Source of the DNA: an uncultured Streptococcus sp.
GTDB taxonomy: Bacteria; Bacillota; Bacilli; Lactobacillales; Streptococcaceae
Assembly: GCF_901875575.1 (NCBI RefSeq)
Contig: NZ_CABFMF010000044.1
Span: forward strand, 1 to 64,000
Direction of reading: 5' to 3'
DNA length: 64,000 nucleotides
Shown here one piece after another: positions 16,777 to 25,747 of this stretch (within the stretch, counting starts at the first letter, position 1; each line of letters opens with the position of its first letter). The notes beneath the pieces were generated by a model. That model was not told the origin of the DNA, did no database searches, and saw nothing but the letters and a program-made list of their open reading frames with translations. Both the position numbers and the translations under genes were made by a program.

Positions 16777-17814
16777 TCAATTGACCTGACTAGCAATCTG
16801 CAAGAGTGCTTTTTCAAAAAGGAAACCTTTTTCATAAAGACCTGTCTTAATCTGATAGTCTGTCTCAATCAAATAAGAAATAGCTTGCTTCAAAAAGCTC
16901 AAAGAAAGTCCTCGTGAATCTCTCAAGGCAAACTTGATTTGATAGGGATTGGGATTGCGTCCCAGATAACTACCTAGACTACTTGCAATCTGGGCTTCTG
17001 TTTGACCAGACTCCGCCAAAATTTTCACCTGAGTAAAAGTCCGAAATTGTCCTAGCATGACTGCAATCAGTTTGATTTCATCTTCACCTTGCAAGGTCAA
17101 GTCTCTAATCAAGTCGCGCGCCTGATCCATCTTTTTGGTTAGAATAAACTGAGTTAGATCAAAGATATTGTCTTGTAGGGTCTTGGGAATAGCTTGGATA
17201 ATATCTTCTTCCTCAATAACCCCATCAGATTTATAAGACTGCAAAAAGAGCAGGTTCTTCTGAATTTCGCTAAATTGAAACCCCGACTTGACGAGAAGAT
17301 TTTCAAAAGAATGATTGGTAAACTGCAAGCCTTGTTTCTGACTCCACTTTTGAAAATACTGGCGCAGTTCTTGTTCTTTGGCTTCTACTGCATCAAAAAT
17401 CTTGGCATCACGCTTAAGTAATTTGACCAACCGTCTTTTGCTATCTAGTTTTCCTTCTGCAAATATCAACAACTTGGTTGTTGGCGAAGGATTCTCCAAA
17501 TATTCTTCAAAAGACTTGAGTTCATCTTCCGTCAAAAAACGTTTCTTAGCAGTCGTTATATCGACAAAATGATCTAAAATCACAATTTTTTCATCTGCAA
17601 AGAAAGGAAGACTAACCAGCTCTAATTCCAAGTCCCTATAAGCTGCTTCTTTCATATCAAAATAGGCAAAGTTGAGGTCAGCAGAATCATAACCAATCTG
17701 TTTCAACACTTGTCTCTTCATAACTTCAAACTGACCCTGATCTGTCCCTGTAAAAAGGCTCAGACTCGGTAAATTTGATAAAGTCAACTTCTGACTTTCT
17801 TCAATGGCTAGCAT
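16777..17814 (-). CDS. holA: DNA polymerase III delta subunit
   Basis: A 345-residue clamp-loader delta subunit, which opens the beta clamp. The N-terminal P-loop-like fold (LSLFTGTDQGQFEVMKRQ) and DNA_pol3_delta regions (LPFFADEKIVIL and LNFAYFDMKE) match the family. GGAGAAAAG precedes the ATG. It is followed by its own terminator and lies downstream of pyrDA by 32 bases. Confidence 0.93.
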   Translation of the reverse strand: MLAIEESQKLTLSNLPSLSLFTGTDQGQFEVMKRQVLKQIGYDSADLNFAYFDMKEAAYRDLELELVSLPFFADEKIVILDHFVDITTAKKRFLTEDELKSFEEYLENPSPTTKLLIFAEGKLDSKRRLVKLLKRDAKIFDAVEAKEQELRQYFQKWSQKQGLQFTNHSFENLLVKSGFQFSEIQKNLLFLQSYKSDGVIEEEDIIQAIPKTLQDNIFDLTQFILTKKMDQARDLIRDLTLQGEDEIKLIAVMLGQFRTFTQVKILAESGQTEAQIASSLGSYLGRNPNPYQIKFALRDSRGLSLSFLKQAISYLIETDYQIKTGLYEKGFLFEKALLQIASQVN

Positions 17815-17846
17815 CTTTTCTCCTTTCTTCTGACTTTTTAGTTCAT

Positions 17847-18782
17847 TTAATCGATATAGCGCAATTTCCCACGGAAATCTTCTAGGCTTTCGTACCCTTT
17901 TTCCGCCATGATTGCTTTCAGTTCATTAGTAATGCGTTCAAAAGCACCGACACCTTCTTTGTGAAGGGTGGTTCCTACCTGCACCATACTGGCTCCACAG
18001 AGGATATGTTCAAAGGCATCACGACCAGTCAGCACTCCTCCTGTACCGATAATTTGGATTTGAGGGTTTAAGCGTTGATAGAAGGCATGAACATTAGCAA
18101 GAGCAGTCGGTTTGATATACTCTCCACCAATACCACCGAAACCATTTTTAGGACGGATAACGACAGACTCATCTTCTATATAAAGGCCGTTTCCGATAGA
18201 GTTAACACAGTTGACAAACTTAAGCGGATACTTGTTAAAAATAGCTGCCGCTTGGTCAAAGTGAACAATGTCAAAATAAGGTGGCAATTTAATTCCAAGA
18301 GGTTTGGTGAAGTAGGCAAACACCTCTGCCAAAATACGGTCTGTTGTCTCAAAATCATAGGCAATCTGAGGTTTACCTGGAACATTTGGACAGGAAAGGT
18401 TTAGCTCAGTCAGACCACGAAAATCACTCTCTTGGACTTTTTTCAAGATAGTATGGGTTTCGTCCGGAGACATGCCGACTAGAGATAAGAAGAAAGTTCG
18501 GTTTGGCTCTTTTTCCTGCAAATCCAAAAGATAGTCCAAATAATAGTCTAAGCCATTATTTGGCAAGCCCATAGAGTTGATAGAACCAAGTGGAACATCT
18601 TGGTAGCGTGGCTCAGGATTTCCCTGACGGAAGTCCAAGGTCGCTGTCTTAGTGACAAAGGTTCCTGCCGCTGAGTTTTTAACCCCTTCTAACTCCTCTA
18701 TCGTCATACAAGCCACACCTGCTGCATTCATCAAGCAATTGTTAAACTCAAAACCAGCAATTTTTGTTTTTGTTGATACCAT
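17847..18782 (-). CDS. pyrDA: dihydroorotate dehydrogenase A (fumarate type)
   Basis: A 311-residue class 1A FMN enzyme oxidising dihydroorotate to orotate in pyrimidine synthesis, with fumarate as acceptor. FNNCLMNAAGVACMT, the ELNLSCPNVPGKPQ loop with the catalytic Cys, and the FMN-binding GTGGVLTG are all present. It is unusual only in being away from other pyr genes. GGAGGATTAGAATC precedes the ATG. Confidence 0.95.
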   Translation of the reverse strand: MVSTKTKIAGFEFNNCLMNAAGVACMTIEELEGVKNSAAGTFVTKTATLDFRQGNPEPRYQDVPLGSINSMGLPNNGLDYYLDYLLDLQEKEPNRTFFLSLVGMSPDETHTILKKVQESDFRGLTELNLSCPNVPGKPQIAYDFETTDRILAEVFAYFTKPLGIKLPPYFDIVHFDQAAAIFNKYPLKFVNCVNSIGNGLYIEDESVVIRPKNGFGGIGGEYIKPTALANVHAFYQRLNPQIQIIGTGGVLTGRDAFEHILCGASMVQVGTTLHKEGVGAFERITNELKAIMAEKGYESLEDFRGKLRYID

Positions 18783-18942
18783 GATTCTAATCCTCCAGAT
18801 TCCTTTTATTGCTAATATTATACCACATTTTCAGATTTCCTCTCTGAGAAAGATATGTCAAAGAAAAAGGTTCGTATTTTATGAATTAAAGAAAAATCTG
18901 GAACTAAATTGATAGAATTTTTAGAAAATTTTTGTTTTTCTC

Positions 18943-18971
18943 TTTACAGTTAAAAAAAATTCTGCTATAAT
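18943..18971 (+). promoter_or_regulatory. gdhA promoter
   Basis: TTTACA (18943-18948), 17 bases, then TATAAT (18966-18971) preceded by TG, giving an extended -10. The untranslated leader would be about 33 bases, ending in AAAGGAG. Confidence 0.75.
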
Positions 18972-19010
18972 GACTCATGTAATAAAATATGACAATAAAA
19001 GGAGAACCAT

Positions 19011-20357
19011 ATGACATCTGCTAAAGAATATATCCAAAGCGTGTTTGAAACTGTAAAAGCTCGTAACGGGCACGAGGCTGAATTCCTCCAAGCTGTTGAA
19101 GAATTTTTCAACACTTTGGAACCTGTATTTGAAAAACACCCTGAGTATATCGAAGAAAATATCTTGGCACGTATTACTGAACCAGAGCGCGTGATTTCTT
19201 TCCGTGTGCCTTGGGTTGACCGTGATGGAAAAGTTCAAGTAAACCGTGGTTACCGTGTTCAATTCAACTCAGCTGTTGGACCATACAAAGGCGGACTTCG
19301 TTTCCACCCAACTGTTAACCAAGGGATTTTGAAATTCCTCGGATTTGAACAAATCTTCAAAAACGTCTTGACTGGACTTCCAATTGGTGGAGGTAAAGGT
19401 GGATCAGACTTCGATCCTAAGGGTAAAACAGATGCTGAAGTAATGCGCTTCTGCCAAAGCTTCATGACTGAATTGCAAAAATACATCGGACCATCACTTG
19501 ACGTGCCTGCTGGTGATATCGGTGTAGGTGGACGCGAAATTGGTTACCTTTACGGTCAATACAAGCGTCTTAACCAATTTGATGCTGGTGTCTTGACTGG
19601 TAAACCTCTTGGATTTGGTGGTAGCTTGATTCGTCCAGAAGCAACTGGTTACGGTTTGGTTTACTATACTGAAGAAATGCTTAAAGCTAACGGTAATAGC
19701 TTTGCTGGTAAGAAAGTGGTTGTTTCAGGTTCTGGTAATGTTGCCCAATACGCTCTTCAAAAAGCGACTGAGATCGGTGCGACTGTCATCTCTGTATCTG
19801 ACTCAAACGGCTATGTCATCGATGAAAATGGTATCGACTTCGATCTTTTGGTTGATGTTAAAGAAAAACGTCGTGCTCGTCTGACTGAGTATGCTGCTGA
19901 GAAAGCAACTGCTACTTATCATGAAGGTTCTGTATGGACTTACGCTGGAAACTATGACATCGCTCTTCCATGTGCGACTCAAAACGAAATCAACGGTGAA
20001 GCAGCGAAACGTTTGGTTGCTCAAGGCGTTATCTGTGTATCTGAAGGTGCCAACATGCCAAGCGACCTTGATGCCATCAAAGTTTACAAAGAAAATGGTA
20101 TCTTCTACGGACCTGCCAAAGCTGCCAACGCTGGTGGTGTAGCTGTTTCAGCCCTTGAAATGAGCCAAAACAGTCTTCGCCTCTCATGGACTCGTGAAGA
20201 AGTTGATGGACGTCTCAAAGACATCATGACAAACATCTTCAACACAGCTAAAACAACTTCAGAAACATATGGTCTTGATAAAGACTACCTAGCAGGAGCT
20301 AACATTGCTGCCTTTGAAAATGTAGCAAACGCTATGATTGCACAAGGTATTGTTTAA
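19011..20357 (+). CDS. gdhA: NADP-specific glutamate dehydrogenase
   Basis: A 448-residue cytosolic enzyme making glutamate from 2-oxoglutarate and ammonium. Family signatures are GPYKGGLRFHP and LPIGGGKGGSDFDPKGK, the latter holding the catalytic Lys region. A Rossmann domain follows (VSGSGNVAQYA). The length is typical of the hexameric NADP form. It is monocistronic, with a consensus promoter and the terminator at 20421-20455. Confidence 0.97.
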   Translation: MTSAKEYIQSVFETVKARNGHEAEFLQAVEEFFNTLEPVFEKHPEYIEENILARITEPERVISFRVPWVDRDGKVQVNRGYRVQFNSAVGPYKGGLRFHPTVNQGILKFLGFEQIFKNVLTGLPIGGGKGGSDFDPKGKTDAEVMRFCQSFMTELQKYIGPSLDVPAGDIGVGGREIGYLYGQYKRLNQFDAGVLTGKPLGFGGSLIRPEATGYGLVYYTEEMLKANGNSFAGKKVVVSGSGNVAQYALQKATEIGATVISVSDSNGYVIDENGIDFDLLVDVKEKRRARLTEYAAEKATATYHEGSVWTYAGNYDIALPCATQNEINGEAAKRLVAQGVICVSEGANMPSDLDAIKVYKENGIFYGPAKAANAGGVAVSALEMSQNSLRLSWTREEVDGRLKDIMTNIFNTAKTTSETYGLDKDYLAGANIAAFENVANAMIAQGIV

Positions 20358-20394
20358 AATTATAAAGACAGTTACAAAAAGATGCTTTTTCAAC

Positions 20395-20526
20395 TGTAGT
20401 TGGTTGAAAAAAAGCTAAAATCAAGAAAGGATAAATCTTGTCCTTTCTTTTTTTTATGTTCAAAGCGATGAAAATACGTTTTTTAAAATTGCAAAGTTTC
20501 GAAAACCAAAGGAATTTTGTTATCAC
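20395..20526 (-). pseudogene. possible ISL3-family transposase 3' remnant
   Basis: The minus strand reads KFLWFSKLCNFKKRIFIALN, then IKKRKDKIYPF, like the C-terminal NFxNFKKRIFIALNIKKE end of streptococcal ISL3/IS1167 transposases, which I recall from family memory. No other part of the transposase is present. Bases 20527-20670 hold only an imperfect dyad (around ATACTATGAGTA). Confidence 0.4.
20421..20455 (+). terminator. gdhA terminator
   Basis: AAGAAAGGA / TCCTTTCTT hairpin with a TAAATCTTG loop, followed by T8. It overlaps the putative transposase remnant. Confidence 0.85.
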
Positions 20527-20671
20527 ATATCGATGTTATTGCATTTCATTATAAATGTTATCATACTTCTTCTACAAAAAATAGACTCCATACTATGAGT
20601 AGAGCTTTTACTCACTAATAATAGTATAGAGCCTGAATAATACGAAACCTATTTTCCTTACTTGAACACAA

Positions 20672-20699
20672 AAAAGAGAGGACACCTTCGTCCTCTCAA
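20672..20699 (-). terminator. ezrA terminator
   Basis: Minus-strand GAGAGGAC-GAAGGT-GTCCTCTC followed by TTTTTT: a perfect 8-base-pair stem. Confidence 0.88.
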
Positions 20700-20766
20700 A
20701 TCCTTAGATCTTCTTCAGCTAGAATAAGATCTTGCCAACTACTTTATTAGTTAAAATTTGTTTCAT

Positions 20767-22494
20767 TTAAAAATGGATAGCCTCACGGGTTTTCTCATAT
20801 GAGCTTACAAAACGCTTAGAAACGCCAGGTTCTGCAACTTCCAGTGCTTCCGAAATCTTATCAAATGAAGCACGGTAATCAAAATCTGTTTCAAAAATAG
20901 CTAGAGCTTCATTAAAGGCTTCCTGGATTCGTTCATCAAATGAGCGATAACGGTTAGAATACTGTAGTAATTGTTCTGTCAATGTCGCATATTGGACAAT
21001 ATTATATGTCTCAGTTTCCAGTGTTTCCATATTATTCGTTACAATTTCGAGAATACGAGTAACTGCTTCAATATTAACCAATTTATGATCTAATTCAGCC
21101 ATTAAATCTTCGGTATTATTGCTTGCTGTAAAGAACAACTTCAAGAAAGACTGTGGAATACCAGGTAAATTTCGTTTTTCCATGTATCTCTTAATGGTAT
21201 GAAGACGATTAGCATAAATAGTTGCTTTTTGGCGAGCATTATAGTCATCTTTTTCAATACGAGCAAGGCGCTCACTTATTGAAATTTGTTCATCTTCTAT
21301 TTCTTTCAGTTTTTCCTGTAAAGATTCAAGGTTTTCTTCAATAATCGAATAAGCTTGAGTTGGCTCATCTTGATTTGAAGTCGCTTCTTCAATAGCTAGT
21401 TCAAAGCTCTCTAATTCTCTCTGTAAACGACTAACATGACTTTCATCAGATTCAGAAAGCAAATAGTTCTTATTTAAACGCTCAATATCTTTGATTAATA
21501 AAGCATTATTTTCCTTCATATGTTTAAAATAAGTAGGAAGTGTTGCTACTAAACCTTCTACCACTTTCTGTGCAGCAATTTCCCTTGTAAAGATATCATA
21601 GAGGGAATTAATTTCTTCTTGCACTTGGGTATTTTCGTATTCAGCATTGTCTAGTTCTAATTGAGCAATGTTTTCATTATTTTTCTTCAAGGCTTCATAA
21701 AGCAATTGGAAACGAGCCTCAATATCAGTCTCAACAAAATGATAATTTGCATCCAAAAGTTTACGATAACCATCTTCTAGATCTTCCAATTGGTCAGGCA
21801 AGTCTTTAGACAATGTTGTTACAATTGCTGGCATACGATCAACAATATGAGTCAAAGCTAAAATATGATTTTCAACATTATCCAAAATGACAGCTGCTTC
21901 AACTGGATCTCCAGAAGAATTCAAAGTCACAAATTGAGAAAACTCTGATTGAATATTCTCCAATTGTTTTTCAATCTCAGATAAACCTTGTCCATACTCT
22001 TCTGAATGATCCGCAACCCGATGCTGAAGTTCTTCAAATAAATCCAAAGTATGAAGAACACGACCACTATTTTTAGCCTCTTGTTTCTCTAAATCTGCTA
22101 AAGCATTTCGAATAGAGGCTATATCCTCTTCAATTAATGTAATTTGACTCTCTATCTGATCGATTTGATGACTTGCCTTGAAAAATCGGAATGAATTATT
22201 GTATCCTTCTGCTTCGAAAAGGTTATTCTCGATATCAGCAAAAGAATTGAGTGACAGATCAACCCATTTTTGATTCCATTCACGGAAGGCCACTTGGCTC
22301 TGCCCAATCAAATGCATGTTTTTTACAGCTTCAACTTCATCATTTACTGGAAGATTGTAGAGCTCTTCTTTTTTCTCTTCTAAAATGGCTAGTTTGCTTT
22401 CATTACGTTTTTTTACATAGATAGCTACAACATATGAAATAAGCAAAAGAATTGCAACTGCAATTATAAGATATATTACCAGATTACCAGACAT
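20767..22494 (-). CDS. ezrA: septation ring formation regulator EzrA
   Basis: A 575-residue spectrin-like cell-division protein. It has one N-terminal membrane helix (about 4-24), then a long coiled-coil region to the C-terminus. The conserved NLPVNDEVEAVKNMHLIGQS region and the C-terminal QYATLTEQLLQYSNRYRSFD patch (the FtsZ-regulating QNR-type motif) are present. The ATG at 22494 follows AAAAAGGAGTTTAAT. It lies downstream of gyrB. Confidence 0.96.
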   Translation of the reverse strand: MSGNLVIYLIIAVAILLLISYVVAIYVKKRNESKLAILEEKKEELYNLPVNDEVEAVKNMHLIGQSQVAFREWNQKWVDLSLNSFADIENNLFEAEGYNNSFRFFKASHQIDQIESQITLIEEDIASIRNALADLEKQEAKNSGRVLHTLDLFEELQHRVADHSEEYGQGLSEIEKQLENIQSEFSQFVTLNSSGDPVEAAVILDNVENHILALTHIVDRMPAIVTTLSKDLPDQLEDLEDGYRKLLDANYHFVETDIEARFQLLYEALKKNNENIAQLELDNAEYENTQVQEEINSLYDIFTREIAAQKVVEGLVATLPTYFKHMKENNALLIKDIERLNKNYLLSESDESHVSRLQRELESFELAIEEATSNQDEPTQAYSIIEENLESLQEKLKEIEDEQISISERLARIEKDDYNARQKATIYANRLHTIKRYMEKRNLPGIPQSFLKLFFTASNNTEDLMAELDHKLVNIEAVTRILEIVTNNMETLETETYNIVQYATLTEQLLQYSNRYRSFDERIQEAFNEALAIFETDFDYRASFDKISEALEVAEPGVSKRFVSSYEKTREAIHF

Positions 22495-22575
22495 ATTAAA
22501 CTCCTTTTTCACTTGAAACAATCGTAATGATTATATCATATTTTTTAGACCAAGGGAACTACTTCGCCCTATTTT

Positions 22576-24522
22576 TTAGATATCCAATGTACTATAGACA
22601 GCATTTTCTTCGATAAATTCACGACGAGGTTCAACACGATCCCCCATTAACATATCAAAGATTTTATCTGCTTCAGCAGCATCATCTACCGAAACTCGCG
22701 CCATTAAACGATGTTCTGGATCCATAGTTGTTTCCCACAACTGATGGTCATCCATTTCACCAAGACCTTTATATCGTTGGATAGTTGGCTTTGAACGCCC
22801 TTCACTATAACGTGCTAGAGCTTCTTGGAGTTTAATTTCTTGATCTGCTCCTGGTTGGATGTATTCTTTGATTTCACTTCCCACCTTCACACCATAAATT
22901 GGTGGTTGAGCAATATAGACATAACCTGCTTCCAGGATCGGTTTCATATAGCGATAAATCAGGGTCAGTAAGAGAGTACGGATATGAGCACCATCGACAT
23001 CAGCATCTGTCATCAAAACAAGTTTTTGGTATCGGGCTTTACTTACATCAAATTCTGCACCGAACCCTGTTCCCATAGCTGTAAAGAGGCTACGAATTTC
23101 TTCGTTAGCAAGAATCTTATCCATGGTAGCTTTTTCAACATTCAATATTTTACCACGAATTGGCAAGATAGCTTGAAATTCACGATTTCGTCCAGATTTT
23201 GCTGAGCCACCAGCTGAATCTCCCTCAACGATGAAAAGTTCTGTTTCAGCAGGATTATTTGAAGAACAATCTGCTAGTTTCCCTGGAAGATTAGAAATTT
23301 CCAAGCCCGACTTCTTGCGAGTCACTTCACGAGCACGTTTAGCAGCTACACGAGCCTTGGCAGCGACAATCCCTTTCTCAACAATACGTTTTGCAATTTG
23401 AGGATTTTCCATGAGGAAATCAGAAAAGGCATCACTGAAGAGGCGGTTGGTAATCTTTACAACTTCACTATTACCTAGCTTGGTTTTGGTTTGTCCTTCA
23501 AACTGTGGATTTGGGTGTTTAACTGAGATAACAGCTGTCAAACCTTCACGGACATCTTCTCCTGTTAAGTTGTCTTCATTGTCTTTCAGTAACTTATTTT
23601 TACGAGCATAATCATTGATAACACGTGTCAAGGCTGTACGGAAACCTTGTTCATGCGTTCCACCTTCATGGGTATGAATATTATTGGCGAAACTCATGAC
23701 ATTCTCATGATAGCCTGTGGTGTACTGCATGGCCACTTCAACGGTAATGTCTTCCATTTCACCATCTGTATAGATAGGTGTCTCAAAAACAACATCCTTG
23801 TTTTCGTTGATATATTCAACGTAACTAGCAATCCCACCCTCATAATGGTAACGCTTGGTCTGTTCAAGACCTTCACGCTTATCAGTAATAGAGATTTGCA
23901 GTCCTCGATTTAAAAAGGCCAATTCTTGAATCCGTTTATTTAATTTATCAAAGTCAAAAGTTGTCGTTTCAGTGAAGATTTCTGGATCCGGTGTAAAGTG
24001 AACTGTTGTTCCCGTTCTATCCGTATCTCCAATCACCTCAAGATCAGCAACAACATGACCACGACGGTATTCTTGGTAATGAATCTTACCGTTTTTGTGG
24101 ACATGAACGTCTAATTGAGTGGACAGAGCATTTACTACGGACGAACCTACTCCGTGAAGTCCACCTGAAACCTTGTAACCACCGCCGCCAAATTTTCCTC
24201 CTGCGTGAAGAACAGTAAATACGGTTTCAACGGCAGGTCGACCTGTTTTTTCCTGGATATCAACAGGAATACCACGTCCATCATCAACAACAGTAATAGA
24301 GTTATCTAGTTCAATAAAGACTTGAATATGGTTGGCAAATCCTGCCAAGGCCTCGTCAATTGAGTTATCAACAATTTCCCAGACTAGATGGTGAAGCCCT
24401 TCTTTTGAAGTTGAACCAATATACATCCCTGGACGCATACGAACAGCCTCTAAGCCTTCTAAAACTTGAATTTGACTGGCATCATAATCCTGTGCCTGCA
24501 GATTTTTGATTTCTTCTGTCAT
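22576..24522 (-). CDS. gyrB: DNA gyrase subunit B
   Basis: A 648-residue ATPase subunit of gyrase. The GHKL ATPase region is EIVDNSIDEALAG and VVDDGRGIPVD, with GLHGVGSSVVNALS. The TOPRIM domain has EGDSAGGSAKSGR and DADVDGAHIRTL. The QRYKGLGEMD motif is in the C-terminal part, in the quinolone-resistance region context. The length is normal. AAAAAGGAATAAG precedes the ATG. Confidence 0.98.
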   Translation of the reverse strand: MTEEIKNLQAQDYDASQIQVLEGLEAVRMRPGMYIGSTSKEGLHHLVWEIVDNSIDEALAGFANHIQVFIELDNSITVVDDGRGIPVDIQEKTGRPAVETVFTVLHAGGKFGGGGYKVSGGLHGVGSSVVNALSTQLDVHVHKNGKIHYQEYRRGHVVADLEVIGDTDRTGTTVHFTPDPEIFTETTTFDFDKLNKRIQELAFLNRGLQISITDKREGLEQTKRYHYEGGIASYVEYINENKDVVFETPIYTDGEMEDITVEVAMQYTTGYHENVMSFANNIHTHEGGTHEQGFRTALTRVINDYARKNKLLKDNEDNLTGEDVREGLTAVISVKHPNPQFEGQTKTKLGNSEVVKITNRLFSDAFSDFLMENPQIAKRIVEKGIVAAKARVAAKRAREVTRKKSGLEISNLPGKLADCSSNNPAETELFIVEGDSAGGSAKSGRNREFQAILPIRGKILNVEKATMDKILANEEIRSLFTAMGTGFGAEFDVSKARYQKLVLMTDADVDGAHIRTLLLTLIYRYMKPILEAGYVYIAQPPIYGVKVGSEIKEYIQPGADQEIKLQEALARYSEGRSKPTIQRYKGLGEMDDHQLWETTMDPEHRLMARVSVDDAAEADKIFDMLMGDRVEPRREFIEENAVYSTLDI

Positions 24523-24536
24523 CTTATTCCTTTTTC

Positions 24537-25100
24537 TTATATGTCTAATACTTGTCTTAATTTCACGATACTCTCAAACAAATGAGTATCTAAACCAGCT
24601 GCCTGTCCTGCTTCTACGTCGATTAATCGATCTCCAATAACAAGACCAGAATCTATGTTATATTTATTCTTCAAATAAAGCATGGACTCAGGATTAGGTT
24701 TTCTCTTAAATCCTGAACTTGATGTCACCACTTCTGTAAAATAGCTAGCAATCTTTGTTTTCTTCAAAATGTCCAGCACTTGATTATCTCTATGAGAAAC
24801 CAAAAAATGACGACCACCTTGTTTTGAAATATCTTCCAACAAAGCTGATACACCATCAAACAAGATAGGATGTTCAAGCTCGATGGCCTCGTTTTCCTTA
24901 TATTTCTCTAAAAAACGCTCTAAATTGGGAGCAAATGTTACAATTGCAAAGTCAGTAGAAACTTTTAAAGCTTGATACACACTATCATGATCTTGGACAA
25001 TTCCATACTCTGCTAATGTTTCTACAAAAGCAGCTGTAGATGTCTCATAATTATCCAGTAACGTTCCACCTAAATCCCATATGTAATCGTGATATTTCAT
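24537..25100 (-). CDS. HAD-family hydrolase with atypical motif I
   Basis: A 187-residue HAD-like protein. Motif I is WDLGGTLLDN: the nucleophilic Asp is kept, but the usual second Asp (DxD) is Gly. Motif II is FLVSHRD, motif III is KRKPNPES and motif IV is GDRLIDVEAG. The cap is helical. The missing acid/base Asp suggests altered chemistry or loss of phosphatase activity. The ATG at 25100 is only 7 bases after TGCTATAAT, so a leaderless mRNA is likely. It is in a run with gyrB and ezrA. Confidence 0.85.
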   Translation of the reverse strand: MKYHDYIWDLGGTLLDNYETSTAAFVETLAEYGIVQDHDSVYQALKVSTDFAIVTFAPNLERFLEKYKENEAIELEHPILFDGVSALLEDISKQGGRHFLVSHRDNQVLDILKKTKIASYFTEVVTSSSGFKRKPNPESMLYLKNKYNIDSGLVIGDRLIDVEAGQAAGLDTHLFESIVKLRQVLDI

Positions 25101-25107
25101 AGCTTTC

Positions 25108-25116
25108 ATTATAGCA
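25108..25116 (-). promoter_or_regulatory. extended -10 promoter of the HAD-gyrB-ezrA run
   Basis: Minus-strand TGCTATAAT followed by GAAAGCT and ATG. The start of transcription should fall at the initiation codon. No clear -35 is visible. It lies just past the upstream operon's terminator. Confidence 0.6.
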
Positions 25117-25161
25117 TTTTTTTGGTAAAAAAGCGATGATTTCCCTGTCATTTCCACACAA

Positions 25162-25183
25162 AAAAGCGAGAAAATTCTCGCTT
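25162..25183 (-). terminator. terminator after the DJ-1 gene
   Basis: Minus-strand AAGCGAGAA / TTCTCGCTT with a two-base loop, followed by T-rich sequence. It separates the dinG-to-DJ-1 side from the HAD gene. Confidence 0.85.
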
Positions 25184-25737
25184 TACTGATTTTTTTCAAA
25201 AACATCTCGATAGAGCATTCCTTCTCTCAAACTTGCAGAATCACCACCGAGTTGGTCCACTAACTCATAAGCAAAGGCAAGTGCTGTAGCTGGTCCACGG
25301 CTAGTTATTAACTGACCATCTACATGAACGGTTTTCTTAATATACTCTCCATCAGTTATCTGCTTCTCTATACCATCATAGCAGGTAAATTGCTTGTTCT
25401 TAAGAACTCCTGCTTGATGAAGGGCAATCGGTGCAGCACAAATAGCTGCTATTTTCTTGCCTGCTTGTTCAAATGATTGGATTTCACAAATCAAGGCATC
25501 ATTATCACGCAAATGGGTTGACCCTGGCATTCCCCCAGGTAAAACAAGCAAATCATAATCTGATAAATCCCCATCAAAAACACGATCAGCTTTCACTTGA
25601 ATGGCATGTGACCCAGTGACCTGCTCCTTAAAACCAACCATATCACAATCAATATTTGCTCGACGTAAAACATCCACAACTGTCAGAGCTTCAATTTCTT
25701 CAAATCCATCTGCTAGTACAACTGCAACTTTAGACAT
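25183..25737 (-). CDS. DJ-1/PfpI family protein
   Basis: A 184-residue glutamine amidotransferase-like protein of the DJ-1/ThiJ clan. KVAVVLADGFEEIEA has the conserved Glu, and the nucleophile-elbow Cys is in KIAAICAAPIAL (about 102). DJ-1 members are protein/nucleotide deglycase or stress-associated enzymes; the substrate is unknown here. GAGGTGTCTATT before the ATG supports the start at 25737. It follows rodA by 10 bases. Confidence 0.9.
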   Translation of the reverse strand: MSKVAVVLADGFEEIEALTVVDVLRRANIDCDMVGFKEQVTGSHAIQVKADRVFDGDLSDYDLLVLPGGMPGSTHLRDNDALICEIQSFEQAGKKIAAICAAPIALHQAGVLKNKQFTCYDGIEKQITDGEYIKKTVHVDGQLITSRGPATALAFAYELVDQLGGDSASLREGMLYRDVFEKNQ

Positions 25738-25747
25738 AATAGACACC

